A stretch of 64,000 bases of DNA from Paenarthrobacter aurescens (GTDB taxonomy: Bacteria > Actinomycetota > Actinomycetes > Actinomycetales > Micrococcaceae), in assembly GCF_041549525.1 (NCBI RefSeq), contig NZ_CP157456.1, positions 682,001-746,000 on the forward strand. Direction: 5' to 3'. Position 1 is the stretch's first letter. Every line of letters starts with the position of its first letter. The position numbers and the translations under genes were made by a program. Below are positions 42,999-51,942 of the stretch, piece by piece. A model generated the notes under the pieces. The model saw only the letters and a list, made by a program, of their open reading frames with translations. It was not told the origin of the DNA and did no database searches.

Positions 42999-43893
42999 TG
43001 GGGTTCGCGATGTGGTTGAGGGCACCGGTAAGGCAGGGGTACTCGAATGCGAACCCGGCATCGAGCAGTTTCCGGGGCTCTACCCATCTGCTTTTGAGCA
43101 CCAGCTCGGTCTGTGTCCGGATCAGCACGGCCCCGGCCTCGAGCAACCATGACGGCGTCGGGATGCCGAACGGGACACGCATGCTTTGCCTGACCAGTGA
43201 CATCAGCTCGCGGTTGTCCACCGGGTACGGCGACGCCGCGTTCAGGGGCCCAGTCAGCTCACCATGAGCGTGCGCGAACAGCACCACACGGAACAAGTCC
43301 TCCACATGAATCCAGCTGAACTTCTGCGTGCCCGGGCCCATATACCCGCCCAAGCCAAGCCGGGCGAGGTTCCGGAACGGACCCATCACGCCACCACCAG
43401 GTCCCAGCACAATCGCAATGCGGAGCGGCACCTTGCGGGTAGCAGGCACAACGGCAGCGTCCAGCTCATCCTCCCAAGCACGGGCCACATCCACGGAAAA
43501 CCCGCTACCCAGCTCACCTGAGTCCTCCGACTGCGGGCGATCTTCCGCATGACGGTAAATGGTGCCCGTACTTGAATTGATCCACGTCCGGGGTGGGTCC
43601 TCACACGCAGAAACCGCCCGTCCCAGCTCCCGTGTGGTCAATACCCGGGAGTCCATGATTTCGCGCCGGTTCCGGACGTTGTAACGGCAATTCACGGACC
43701 GTCCGGCGAGGTTGACCAGCAGTTCGGCGCCGTCCAGGGCTGTGGTGATGGCGCCGTCGTCGTTCCATTGAGCGTCAGCTGAAGCGCCCCGCCCAACGGT
43801 CCGGACCTGCCACCCCTCCTCAACAAACCGCTCCCTGAAGTATCTGCCGATGAACCCGGATGCGCCCGCGAGAACCACTGTCCGCGGCTTCAC
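42982..43893 (-). CDS. TIGR01777-type NAD-dependent epimerase/dehydratase
   Basis: A 303-residue extended SDR. The N-terminus VVLAGASGFIGRYFRERFVEEGW is the nucleotide-binding loop; WINSSTGTIYRHAEDRPQSED and the DUF1731 end (PSWLLEAGAVLIRTQTELVLKSRWVEPRKLLDAGFAFEYP) mark the TIGR01777 group, which has no settled substrate. GTG start at 43893 overlaps the TetR stop (GTGA) and has AAAGGAAG upstream; 63 further codons upstream are arginine-rich and rejected. The last four codons and stop lie within a repeat unit. Confidence 0.9.
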   Translation of the reverse strand: MKPRTVVLAGASGFIGRYFRERFVEEGWQVRTVGRGASADAQWNDDGAITTALDGAELLVNLAGRSVNCRYNVRNRREIMDSRVLTTRELGRAVSACEDPPRTWINSSTGTIYRHAEDRPQSEDSGELGSGFSVDVARAWEDELDAAVVPATRKVPLRIAIVLGPGGGVMGPFRNLARLGLGGYMGPGTQKFSWIHVEDLFRVVLFAHAHGELTGPLNAASPYPVDNRELMSLVRQSMRVPFGIPTPSWLLEAGAVLIRTQTELVLKSRWVEPRKLLDAGFAFEYPCLTGALNHIANPTRSLT

Positions 43894-44552
43894 GCGTCTT
43901 CCTTTACGCTGCGCACCAAGCCCAGGACGTCGTCGAACACTTTGCTCACGCCCGGAATTTTTGCCAGCGAGAGGCCGCGGGCCACGAGTGGGGCCGCGCC
44001 GTCGATCAGTTTCCGTGTGCGTCGCTGGCCTTCGGAATGGTCGTACACCCAAAACAGCGCCACCCCCATGTACGCCAGCCACAGCAGCTCGGGCAGATCG
44101 CCGCGTAACTTTTTGGCGACCGAAGGGGAGGAACCTTCGACGGCGGACCGGAAGATCGCGAGAGAAGCCTCACGGGCGGTGGTGGACGCCTCGCCAAACG
44201 GGTTGACGGGCGACGACGGCCGGATCGCCGTGGCAATGAAGTCGGAACCGAACTGGTGGTAAGGAGCCATGACGTCGATCCCGGTATGCAGCACTGCCTT
44301 CAGCCGCCCTGCCAGATCCTGGACTCCTTCGAGAGCCTCCGCTGCGACGACTGCGTGCTCGTCCTGCACCTGGATGTAGAGCTCTTGGACCAGCTCGTCC
44401 TTGGAGGCGAAGTAGTAGTACGCGTTGCCCACCGAGACGCCGGCTTCCTGTGCGATGGCGCGCATAGTGGTCTTCTCAAAGCCCACTTCGCGGAACATCT
44501 TCAGTGCGACGTCGGCAACGAGTTGCCGGGTCTGCTCGCTTTTTGCTGCCAT
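43890..44552 (-). CDS. TetR-family regulator, co-transcribed with the epimerase
   Basis: A 220-residue TetR protein with the helix-turn-helix at about residues 7-54 (TRQLVADVALKMFREVGFEKTTMRAIAQEAGVSVGNAYYYFASKDELVQELY). Overlap of its stop with the epimerase GTG makes them one operon. Two copies of TGAACGTGTTCA lie 21-67 bases upstream of its start, a strong case for autoregulation. Its ligand is unknown; the C-terminal domain resembles regulators of lipid or aromatic metabolism only loosely. Confidence 0.92.
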   Translation of the reverse strand: MAAKSEQTRQLVADVALKMFREVGFEKTTMRAIAQEAGVSVGNAYYYFASKDELVQELYIQVQDEHAVVAAEALEGVQDLAGRLKAVLHTGIDVMAPYHQFGSDFIATAIRPSSPVNPFGEASTTAREASLAIFRSAVEGSSPSVAKKLRGDLPELLWLAYMGVALFWVYDHSEGQRRTRKLIDGAAPLVARGLSLAKIPGVSKVFDDVLGLVRSVKEDA

Positions 44553-44572
44553 CCGCTGCTCCTGACTCCGAT

Positions 44573-44586
44573 TTGAACGTGTTCAA
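44573..44586. promoter_or_regulatory. TetR operator-like palindrome, proximal
   Basis: TTGAACGTGTTCAA has 6-bp perfect inverted arms (TTGAAC/GTTCAA) around GT. It lies 21 bases upstream of the TetR start and shares 12 bases exactly with the second site at 44608. Confidence 0.75.
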
Positions 44587-44607
44587 GAACGAGTATGGCA
44601 CGATTTC

Positions 44608-44619
44608 TGAACGTGTTCA
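44608..44619. promoter_or_regulatory. TetR operator-like palindrome, distal
   Basis: TGAACGTGTTCA repeats the core of the proximal site, centre to centre 34 bases away, close to three helical turns. Two identical sites at this spacing suggest binding of two dimers on the same face of DNA. Confidence 0.75.
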
Positions 44620-44628
44620 AAAAGAGGG

Positions 44629-44712
44629 ATGTGAGAGAGGGTCGGCCGGAAGCGCCCGGGATGTGAGAGAGGGACGGCCGGAAGCGCCCGGGATGTGAGA
44701 GAAGGGCGGGGC
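44629..44712 (+). repeat. 32-bp tandem repeat array, 2.5 units
   Basis: ATGTGAGAGA begins at 44629, 44661 and 44693, exactly 32 bases apart. The first two units are nearly identical, with CGGCCGGAAGCGCCC after the core; the third decays. It follows the two TetR operators directly and lies between divergent genes. Confidence 0.92.
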
Positions 44713-44825
44713 AGGAGTGGGAGAATGGAACCGGTGCCGGGCCGGATGCCCCACCAACCACAGTGCTAATACAGCGGGGCCCTTGGAGAAGGAGCCTGCG
44801 CGAACCACTACGAAATGGATGACCC

Positions 44826-45536
44826 ATGCCCTCGCCCTCAGGCTCCAGTACTTTGAGCAAGCCCGCGCCGCGCTTCGCTTCGATCGGCTCTCCCTACTTC
44901 GGCATCATGCTGGCCATCATGGCCGTGGTGCTGATCCTGTCCAACATCGGCGCCTCCAAGGGCGTTGTGCTGGGCCCGATCATCACGGACGGCGGATTTT
45001 TCCTCTTCCCCATCGCCTACATTCTTGGCGACGTGATGAGCGAGGTGTACGGCTTCAAAGTTGCACGCAAAGCGATCATCACCTCGTTCGCGCTCTCAGT
45101 GTTCGCGTCCCTCTGCTACTGGATCATCATTGTGCTGCCCGGCTTCACTGACGACTACGGCACCAGCAAACAGGCGGCTATCGAAGGCGCACTCGGCCCC
45201 GTGCCGTTGATCGTCCTTGGTTCGCTGCTGGCCTTCCTTGCCGGGCAAACCATCAATTCCTGGATCCTGGTCAAGATGAAGGCCCGCACCGGTGAGAAAT
45301 CCCTGTGGGCACGGCTCATGGGCTCGTCCGTGGTGGGCGAATTGGTGGACACCTTGATCTTCTGCAGCATCGCGGCGTCGGTCATTGGCATCACGGACTT
45401 CGGCTCGTTCCTGAACTACGCCTTGGCAGGCTTCGTCTACAAGACCGCCGTGGAGTTCCTGTTCGTCCCGGTCACCGTGCTGGTAGTTGGTTGGATCAAG
45501 AAGCGCGAGCCAAGCTACGGCACAGTCGCAGCTTAG
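44826..45536 (+). CDS. Queuosine precursor transporter (VUT family, YhhQ-like)
   Basis: A 236-residue membrane protein of the vitamin-uptake-like VUT/COG1738 family with about six helices. Marks include LILSNIGASKGVVLGPI, the family loop LFPIAYILGDVMSEVYGFKVARK, and GSSVVGELVDTLIFCSIA. It imports preQ0, preQ1 or queuine. The tRNA-guanine transglycosylase gene converges on it, so the two make a salvage route. The leader before the ATG holds competing GC-rich stems near 44739-44782, but I could not assign a known preQ1 riboswitch class. Confidence 0.9.
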   Translation: MPSPSGSSTLSKPAPRFASIGSPYFGIMLAIMAVVLILSNIGASKGVVLGPIITDGGFFLFPIAYILGDVMSEVYGFKVARKAIITSFALSVFASLCYWIIIVLPGFTDDYGTSKQAAIEGALGPVPLIVLGSLLAFLAGQTINSWILVKMKARTGEKSLWARLMGSSVVGELVDTLIFCSIAASVIGITDFGSFLNYALAGFVYKTAVEFLFVPVTVLVVGWIKKREPSYGTVAA

Positions 45537-45563
45537 GCCTCCGTCCAGCGGAGCGGCAACAAG

Positions 45564-47650
<2,087 letters not shown>

Positions 47651-47721
47651 GGCCCCGAATCTACCGCCGTTCGCGCCCATAAAACAGGCCTTGAATTCCG
47701 GGAATCCGCGGGACAGGAAAC

Positions 47722-48708
47722 CTAGGCGCGCACCGATTCCAGTTCATTGCCGATCCGGCGCGCCAACTCTTCTTCGCCGATGGTCTTCGAACCGCCGTGG
47801 GCACGCAGGAACATCAGCGCCTCGAGGCGCAGGAAACGCCATTCGCGTTCGGCTTCGTGGTTGCCGTTGTCGATCGCGCGGAAGATTTCCTTGTCGTACA
47901 AGTTGGGTTCGTTGAGTGAGCGCTGGCGTACCCGGGCATTGATCCGGGCCTTGAACGGATCCTCTTCCTGGGACTCGGGGGCGCGCAGCAGTTTCTCGTA
48001 GACCGCTGCACGTTCACTTTGTCCGGCCTCGCGGCAGATGAAACTGGACAGCGCCAGCGCCCGTTCAATGGACGCCCACCGGTCCAGGTTTCCGTCAAAG
48101 GGCAGAACGTTCAGGAGGTCAGCAACAGCCAACGCGTGATCCGGATCCCGCAGCACAATGCACAGATCGAACGCGAGGTCGCTGAGGTCGCGGAGGCAGC
48201 TTCCGGACTTGGTGTTGATGCCCTTCGCCAGCCGTTCGGACAGTACCTGCACGCCGTTCTTGCCCTTGTGGTCGGCAGCCGCGGCGCGCACCACGGCTTC
48301 CGGGGTGCCGTCCGGCTCCGGGATGAGGGCCAGTTCTTCGGCACTGGGGCCGATATGCGCCGGGGGTGTCTCCGGGCGGGGAGGCACGACGACGGCGGGA
48401 CCGGCTTGCGCTTCGGCGTCGGGTTCCGCGGGCGTGCTGGAGTCAGGGTTGCCGGGGTCAGAAGCATCACCAGAGCCGGCCGCAACGCCGTCGCCCACAG
48501 GAACACTGGACCCGACAGCGATCCGCACCGTGCCGCCGTCGACCATGGTCACCAGCAGTAACGCCGCCACGCCGAAGTCGTCGTTCTGCACTTCGATGGT
48601 GCTGATTTCCTCGGCCGGCCCGTCACCGGGCGGGAACACAAAATCTCCGGGCTGCAGGTCCCCAGCCTGCTTTTCCATGTACTGCTGTGTGGCTGGGCTG
48701 TGAGTCAT
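47722..48708 (-). CDS. Protein of unknown function, acidic/proline-rich N-terminal half
   Basis: A 328-residue soluble protein I do not recognise. The first 70 residues form a small beta-domain (GDLQPGDFVFPPGDG...TIEVQNDDFGVAALLLVTMVDGGTVRI); an acidic Gly/Ala/Pro-rich linker follows (about 75-120). The C-terminal 200 residues are alpha-helical (NTKSGSCLRDLSDLAFDLCIVL ... EREWRFLRLEALMFLRAHGG). Start at 48708 has AAAGGA upstream. No signal peptide or membrane helix. Neighbours give no functional hint. Confidence 0.75.
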   Translation of the reverse strand: MTHSPATQQYMEKQAGDLQPGDFVFPPGDGPAEEISTIEVQNDDFGVAALLLVTMVDGGTVRIAVGSSVPVGDGVAAGSGDASDPGNPDSSTPAEPDAEAQAGPAVVVPPRPETPPAHIGPSAEELALIPEPDGTPEAVVRAAAADHKGKNGVQVLSERLAKGINTKSGSCLRDLSDLAFDLCIVLRDPDHALAVADLLNVLPFDGNLDRWASIERALALSSFICREAGQSERAAVYEKLLRAPESQEEDPFKARINARVRQRSLNEPNLYDKEIFRAIDNGNHEAEREWRFLRLEALMFLRAHGGSKTIGEEELARRIGNELESVRA

Positions 48709-48781
48709 CGGAAGTCCTTTGGTTCTCGTGGGGTCCGCCGTCCAGTCTACAAAGACCAGCCGACGCAAGGGCCGGGACCCG

Positions 48782-49321
48782 CTAGAGAACGATGCCCGAG
48801 AAAGCCAGCGCTTGCCGGACGAGGTTCCCGCGGCCGCCGTCGAATTCCTGCTGCACGTTCTCGCTCAGCACCTCTTGGGGCGTCATCCACGTAAGTTCCA
48901 GGGCGTCCTGGCGGGGTTCGCATTCGCCGGTCACAGGAATGATGTACGCCAGCGACACCGCGTGTTGACGGTCATCGGTGAAACCTGTTTGCGATGGAGC
49001 GGGGAAGTATTCGGCCACCGTGAAAGGGACGGGGCTGATGGGCAGCTGCGGGAACGCCAGGGGACCGAGGTCCTTTTCCATGTGCCGCAGGAGGGCAGCG
49101 CGGATGGTCTCGCGGTAGAGAACGCGGCCGGAGACGAGGTAGCGGACCATGTTCCCGTCAGCGTCGCCCTGCAGGAGGGTGCCTACCTCGTTGACATAGC
49201 CGAGCGGGTCCAGCCTGACCGGAACGGCCTCCACGTAAACCATGGGGAGTCGGCCGCGGGCTTCGAAGAGGTCCTCATCTGAAAGCCAGCCTGGATACGG
49301 GTCGGGTGTACGTACGCTCAT
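48782..49321 (-). CDS. Nudix-like protein with degenerate Nudix box (DUF4916 type)
   Basis: A 179-residue protein resembling the DUF4916/Nudix group of actinobacteria. The Nudix box position is occupied by GRVLYRETIRAALLRHMEKDLG. Gly, the first Glu, Arg and the last Gly are kept, but the metal-binding REUxEE is changed to RHMEKD. Hydrolase activity on nucleoside diphosphates is therefore doubtful. Ends in DALELTWMTPQEVLSENVQQEFDGG, usual for Nudix helix 2. Same strand as the unknown gene at 47722 but separated by 73 bases. Confidence 0.72.
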   Translation of the reverse strand: MSVRTPDPYPGWLSDEDLFEARGRLPMVYVEAVPVRLDPLGYVNEVGTLLQGDADGNMVRYLVSGRVLYRETIRAALLRHMEKDLGPLAFPQLPISPVPFTVAEYFPAPSQTGFTDDRQHAVSLAYIIPVTGECEPRQDALELTWMTPQEVLSENVQQEFDGGRGNLVRQALAFSGIVL

Positions 49322-49398
49322 GGTTAAGTTCTACCGCATCACCTGCCGAACTTCCTTGGAGGCGTTCCGATGGCTGCGTGGTTACGCTCTCGGCGGCA

Positions 49399-50007
49399 TT
49401 AGAGGGCCAGAATGGACTCGAGCGGCTCCCCGGATGTTATGCGGGCAAGGATCGCGGGCTCCGCCGCGTCGGATCCGAGCGCTTTTTCCAGCACGTTGCC
49501 TGCCGCTTCGGGGGAGAGGATGATCAGCCCGTTATCGTCGCCCAGGACCAGGTGTCCGGGGTTGACCTGCACGCCTCCGCAGTGCACCGGGACATTGACG
49601 GCGGAGCCGGTTCCGTACAGGCGCTTGGTGGTCAGGCACGATGTTCCGCGGGCGAACACGGGCAGGCCGGTCTCGCGGAGTTCCAGGACGTCGGTGGCCA
49701 CGCCATCAACCACCACGCCGGCTGCTCCTTGGGCGAGCGCTGCGGCCGCCGTGACGGCCCCCACGGGCGCATGCTGGTGGTCGCCGCCCATGTCCACCAC
49801 CAGCACATCGCCGGGACGGAGTGCCAAGAGTGCGTGGTTCATGGCAATGGCGTCGTGGTCTGCGATGCGGACTGTGACGGCGGGGCCGGCAATTTTCACG
49901 TTTGCCAGCAACGACTGGATGGCGGGGGAGACGAAGCCATCCTCAAGGAAGTGCCCGATGGTGGGGTAGCTGACATCGCTCAGGTCCTGCAGGAGTGTTG
50001 GGCTCAC
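49399..50007 (-). CDS. RraA/HMG-aldolase-like protein lacking a key Arg
   Basis: A 202-residue protein of the RraA fold. The family motif GDVLVVDMGGDHQHAPVG and the segment AAGVVVDGVATDVLELRETGLPVFARG are visible. In class II HMG/CHA aldolases and RraA the second segment normally has Arg-Asp; here it reads Thr-Asp, so the pyruvate-binding Arg is missing while the metal-binding Asp remains. It may be a decarboxylase or a non-aldolase relative. GTG start at 50007 overlaps the RidA stop (GTGA) behind GGAGG. Last gene of the MFS-RidA-RraA operon. Confidence 0.82.
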   Translation of the reverse strand: MSPTLLQDLSDVSYPTIGHFLEDGFVSPAIQSLLANVKIAGPAVTVRIADHDAIAMNHALLALRPGDVLVVDMGGDHQHAPVGAVTAAAALAQGAAGVVVDGVATDVLELRETGLPVFARGTSCLTTKRLYGTGSAVNVPVHCGGVQVNPGHLVLGDDNGLIILSPEAAGNVLEKALGSDAAEPAILARITSGEPLESILAL

Positions 50008-50426
50008 GGGGTTACCTCCGGTTTCTGTGCGGGGACCTTCTGGGCAAGGACAGCTATGCATTCGATTTCCAGGGACACGCCCCAAAGGCTCACGCATACG
50101 GTAGTCCGAGCCGGTTTGGCGGTGCCGAAGTACTCCACATACACGCGGTTGTACTCCTCGAGCTGGTCCTGGCTAGTCAGGTAGGTGTTGACCTTGACCA
50201 CGTGTTCAAGGCTGGAACCTGCGGCTTCCAACACTCCCGCGAGGTTCTGGATGGTTTGCCGGACTTGCCCTTCAAAGGTGTCCGGCTGATGGTCCAGTCC
50301 GGTGATCGCGGGGATCTGGCCGGAGGTGAAGACAAAACCGTTGGCAATGACCGCCGGGGAAAAGGGCCCGACGGCGGGCGCCTGGCCGGGGATGCCGGCC
50401 AGGCGCTCGATGGTGCGTGGGTTCAC
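50004..50426 (-). CDS. RidA/YjgF-family enamine/imine deaminase
   Basis: A 140-residue Rid-family protein, normally a cytoplasmic trimer that hydrolyses reactive enamines or imines. Marks: PFSPAVIANGFVFTSGQIP near residue 20, QVRQTIQNLAGVLEAAGSSLEHVVKVNTYLT in the middle, and PARTTVCVSLWGVSLEIECIAVL with the substrate-carboxylate Arg. GTG start overlaps the MFS stop (GTGA). Its presence points to amino-group chemistry in the pathway served by the PucR-linked operons. Confidence 0.9.
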   Translation of the reverse strand: MNPRTIERLAGIPGQAPAVGPFSPAVIANGFVFTSGQIPAITGLDHQPDTFEGQVRQTIQNLAGVLEAAGSSLEHVVKVNTYLTSQDQLEEYNRVYVEYFGTAKPARTTVCVSLWGVSLEIECIAVLAQKVPAQKPEVTP

Positions 50427-51787
50427 TTGGCTGCCGCGGTTTCCGTTGCTGCTTCTGCGGGTGCCTCATCGACGGCGTCAATGTTGCCGTACCGGGTTTC
50501 GGTCAGCAGGAAGAGAGCCACCAAGGACAGGCCGGCTGCGGCCATGATGTACCAGGCGATCGAGGAACTCTGGCCCGTCATTCCCAGAAGCCATGTGGTG
50601 ACGAACGGGGTGGCGGCGCTGCCCAGGAGGCCCGACAGCATGTAAGCCACGGACAGGCCGGAGTAGCGGACCTTGGATCCGAAGAGCTCGGCAAGGAACG
50701 TGGCGATGGGTCCGTAGTTGGCGCAGAACGCGGTCATCATGGCCAGGTAGGCGACGAACAGCAGTGCCACCGATTTAGTGTCCATGAGCCAGAACATGGG
50801 GAACGCGAGTAGCGCCTCGGCTGCTACGCCGGCGAAGATGATGGGCTTGCGGCCAAACTTGTCGGAGAGCTTGCCGAAGAACGGGATGAGGAACAGTCCC
50901 AGGATGCAGGACGCCAAGACCACCCAGAGCATCAGGCTTTCGGAGTGGCCGAGTTCCTTCTTGCCGTAGGAGACGCCGGAGGCCACCAGCAGGGTGAACG
51001 TGCTGCCAGTGGACAGGGTAGCTACGCCGCCCAGGACAACCTGCTTCCAGTACTTGGCCATCAATGCTGCGAACGGCATCTTGGCCTTGGCCCCGGCGGT
51101 CTTGACTGCCTGGAATGACGGGGTTTCTTCAATGTTCAGGCGAATGTAGATGCCCACCGTGACCAAGAGGACTGAGGCGAGGAACGGGATACGCCAGCCC
51201 CACGAATACAGAGCTTCGGTGCTGACTGTGGAGGCCACAATCAGGAAGGCCACATTGGCTATCAGTGTGCCTGCGGGAACGCCAACCTGCACCAGTGAAC
51301 CATAGAAGCCGCGACGCGATGGAGGGGCGTGTTCGACGGTCATGAGCACGGCGCCGCCCCATTCGCCGCCGAGGGCCAGGCCTTGGATGACGCGGAGGAA
51401 GAGCAACAGAAGTGGCGCCATGATGCCGATGCTGTTGTAGTCCGGCAGCAGGCCAATGGCGAAGGTTGCCGCTCCCATGGTCAGGAGGGAGACCAGCAGC
51501 ATGGATTTGCGCCCCAGCCGGTCACCGAAGTGGCCGAAGATGATTGCGCCCAACATGCGGGCAATGTAGGCGGAAGCGAACGTGCCGAAGGCCAGCATGG
51601 TGCCGACGATTGGATCAAAGCTGGGGAAGAAGATCTTGTTGAAGACGAGGGCCGACGCTGTTCCGAACACGAAAAGGTCGTACCACTCGACGGTGGTGCC
51701 AATAACGCTGGCAAGGGCAATCTTGCGCATCTTGGTCAGGTCCAACCTGGCTGTGGATGCGGAGGAAGTATCTACCGTGGGGGCCAT
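50423..51787 (-). CDS. MHS-family MFS transporter, PucR-linked operon
   Basis: A 454-residue metabolite:H+ symporter with 12 helices. Typical are TTVEWYDLFVFGTASALVFN, the loop GHFGDRLGRKSML, and GLALGGEWGGAVLMTVEHAPPSRRGF. The start at 51787 follows GGAGAATCAG; 14 upstream codons were dropped. First gene of the operon with RidA and RraA-like genes, divergent in function but not in strand from the PucR gene that lies upstream. Probably imports the growth substrate or an intermediate. Confidence 0.9.
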   Translation of the reverse strand: MAPTVDTSSASTARLDLTKMRKIALASVIGTTVEWYDLFVFGTASALVFNKIFFPSFDPIVGTMLAFGTFASAYIARMLGAIIFGHFGDRLGRKSMLLVSLLTMGAATFAIGLLPDYNSIGIMAPLLLLFLRVIQGLALGGEWGGAVLMTVEHAPPSRRGFYGSLVQVGVPAGTLIANVAFLIVASTVSTEALYSWGWRIPFLASVLLVTVGIYIRLNIEETPSFQAVKTAGAKAKMPFAALMAKYWKQVVLGGVATLSTGSTFTLLVASGVSYGKKELGHSESLMLWVVLASCILGLFLIPFFGKLSDKFGRKPIIFAGVAAEALLAFPMFWLMDTKSVALLFVAYLAMMTAFCANYGPIATFLAELFGSKVRYSGLSVAYMLSGLLGSAATPFVTTWLLGMTGQSSSIAWYIMAAAGLSLVALFLLTETRYGNIDAVDEAPAEAATETAAAK

Positions 51788-51842
51788 CTGATTCTCCGGA
51801 TGGGGTGCGGGGACGAATGTCCGGTGCAAGGTAGCTACAACT

Positions 51843-51866
51843 ATGGTGTGTGCCGGATCACACCAT
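51843..51866. promoter_or_regulatory. Inverted repeat upstream of the MFS-RidA-RraA operon
   Basis: ATGGTGTG-N8-CACACCAT is a perfect 8-bp inverted repeat, 56 bases upstream of the MFS start. It shares the GGTGTG/CACACC half-site with the palindrome at 51912. Confidence 0.55.
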
Positions 51867-51911
51867 CAATGGCATAATCTCCAGCAAACCGCGGCCAGGA
51901 ATGTGAGAACA

Positions 51912-51923
51912 CACACCGGTGTG
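51912..51923. promoter_or_regulatory. 12-bp palindrome upstream of the MFS-RidA-RraA operon
   Basis: CACACCGGTGTG is a perfect palindrome made of the same half-sites as the repeat at 51843-51866, about 63 bases from it centre to centre. The PucR-family regulator gene ends 20 bases away. A candidate second operator. Confidence 0.55.
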
Positions 51924-51942
51924 CAGCTTCGCCTGCTGAAGC

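Noticed and set aside
32749..44712. Possible CRISPR arrays from evenly spaced repeats
   Set aside because: The strictly kept core is only about 10 bases, the segments between cores are related to one another rather than unique spacers, each array has only about three units, and no cas genes are present.
44713..44825. A known preQ1 riboswitch in the leader of the queuosine transporter
   Set aside because: No class I, II or III preQ1 core could be recognised; the stems seen are ordinary GC pairings that compete with each other.
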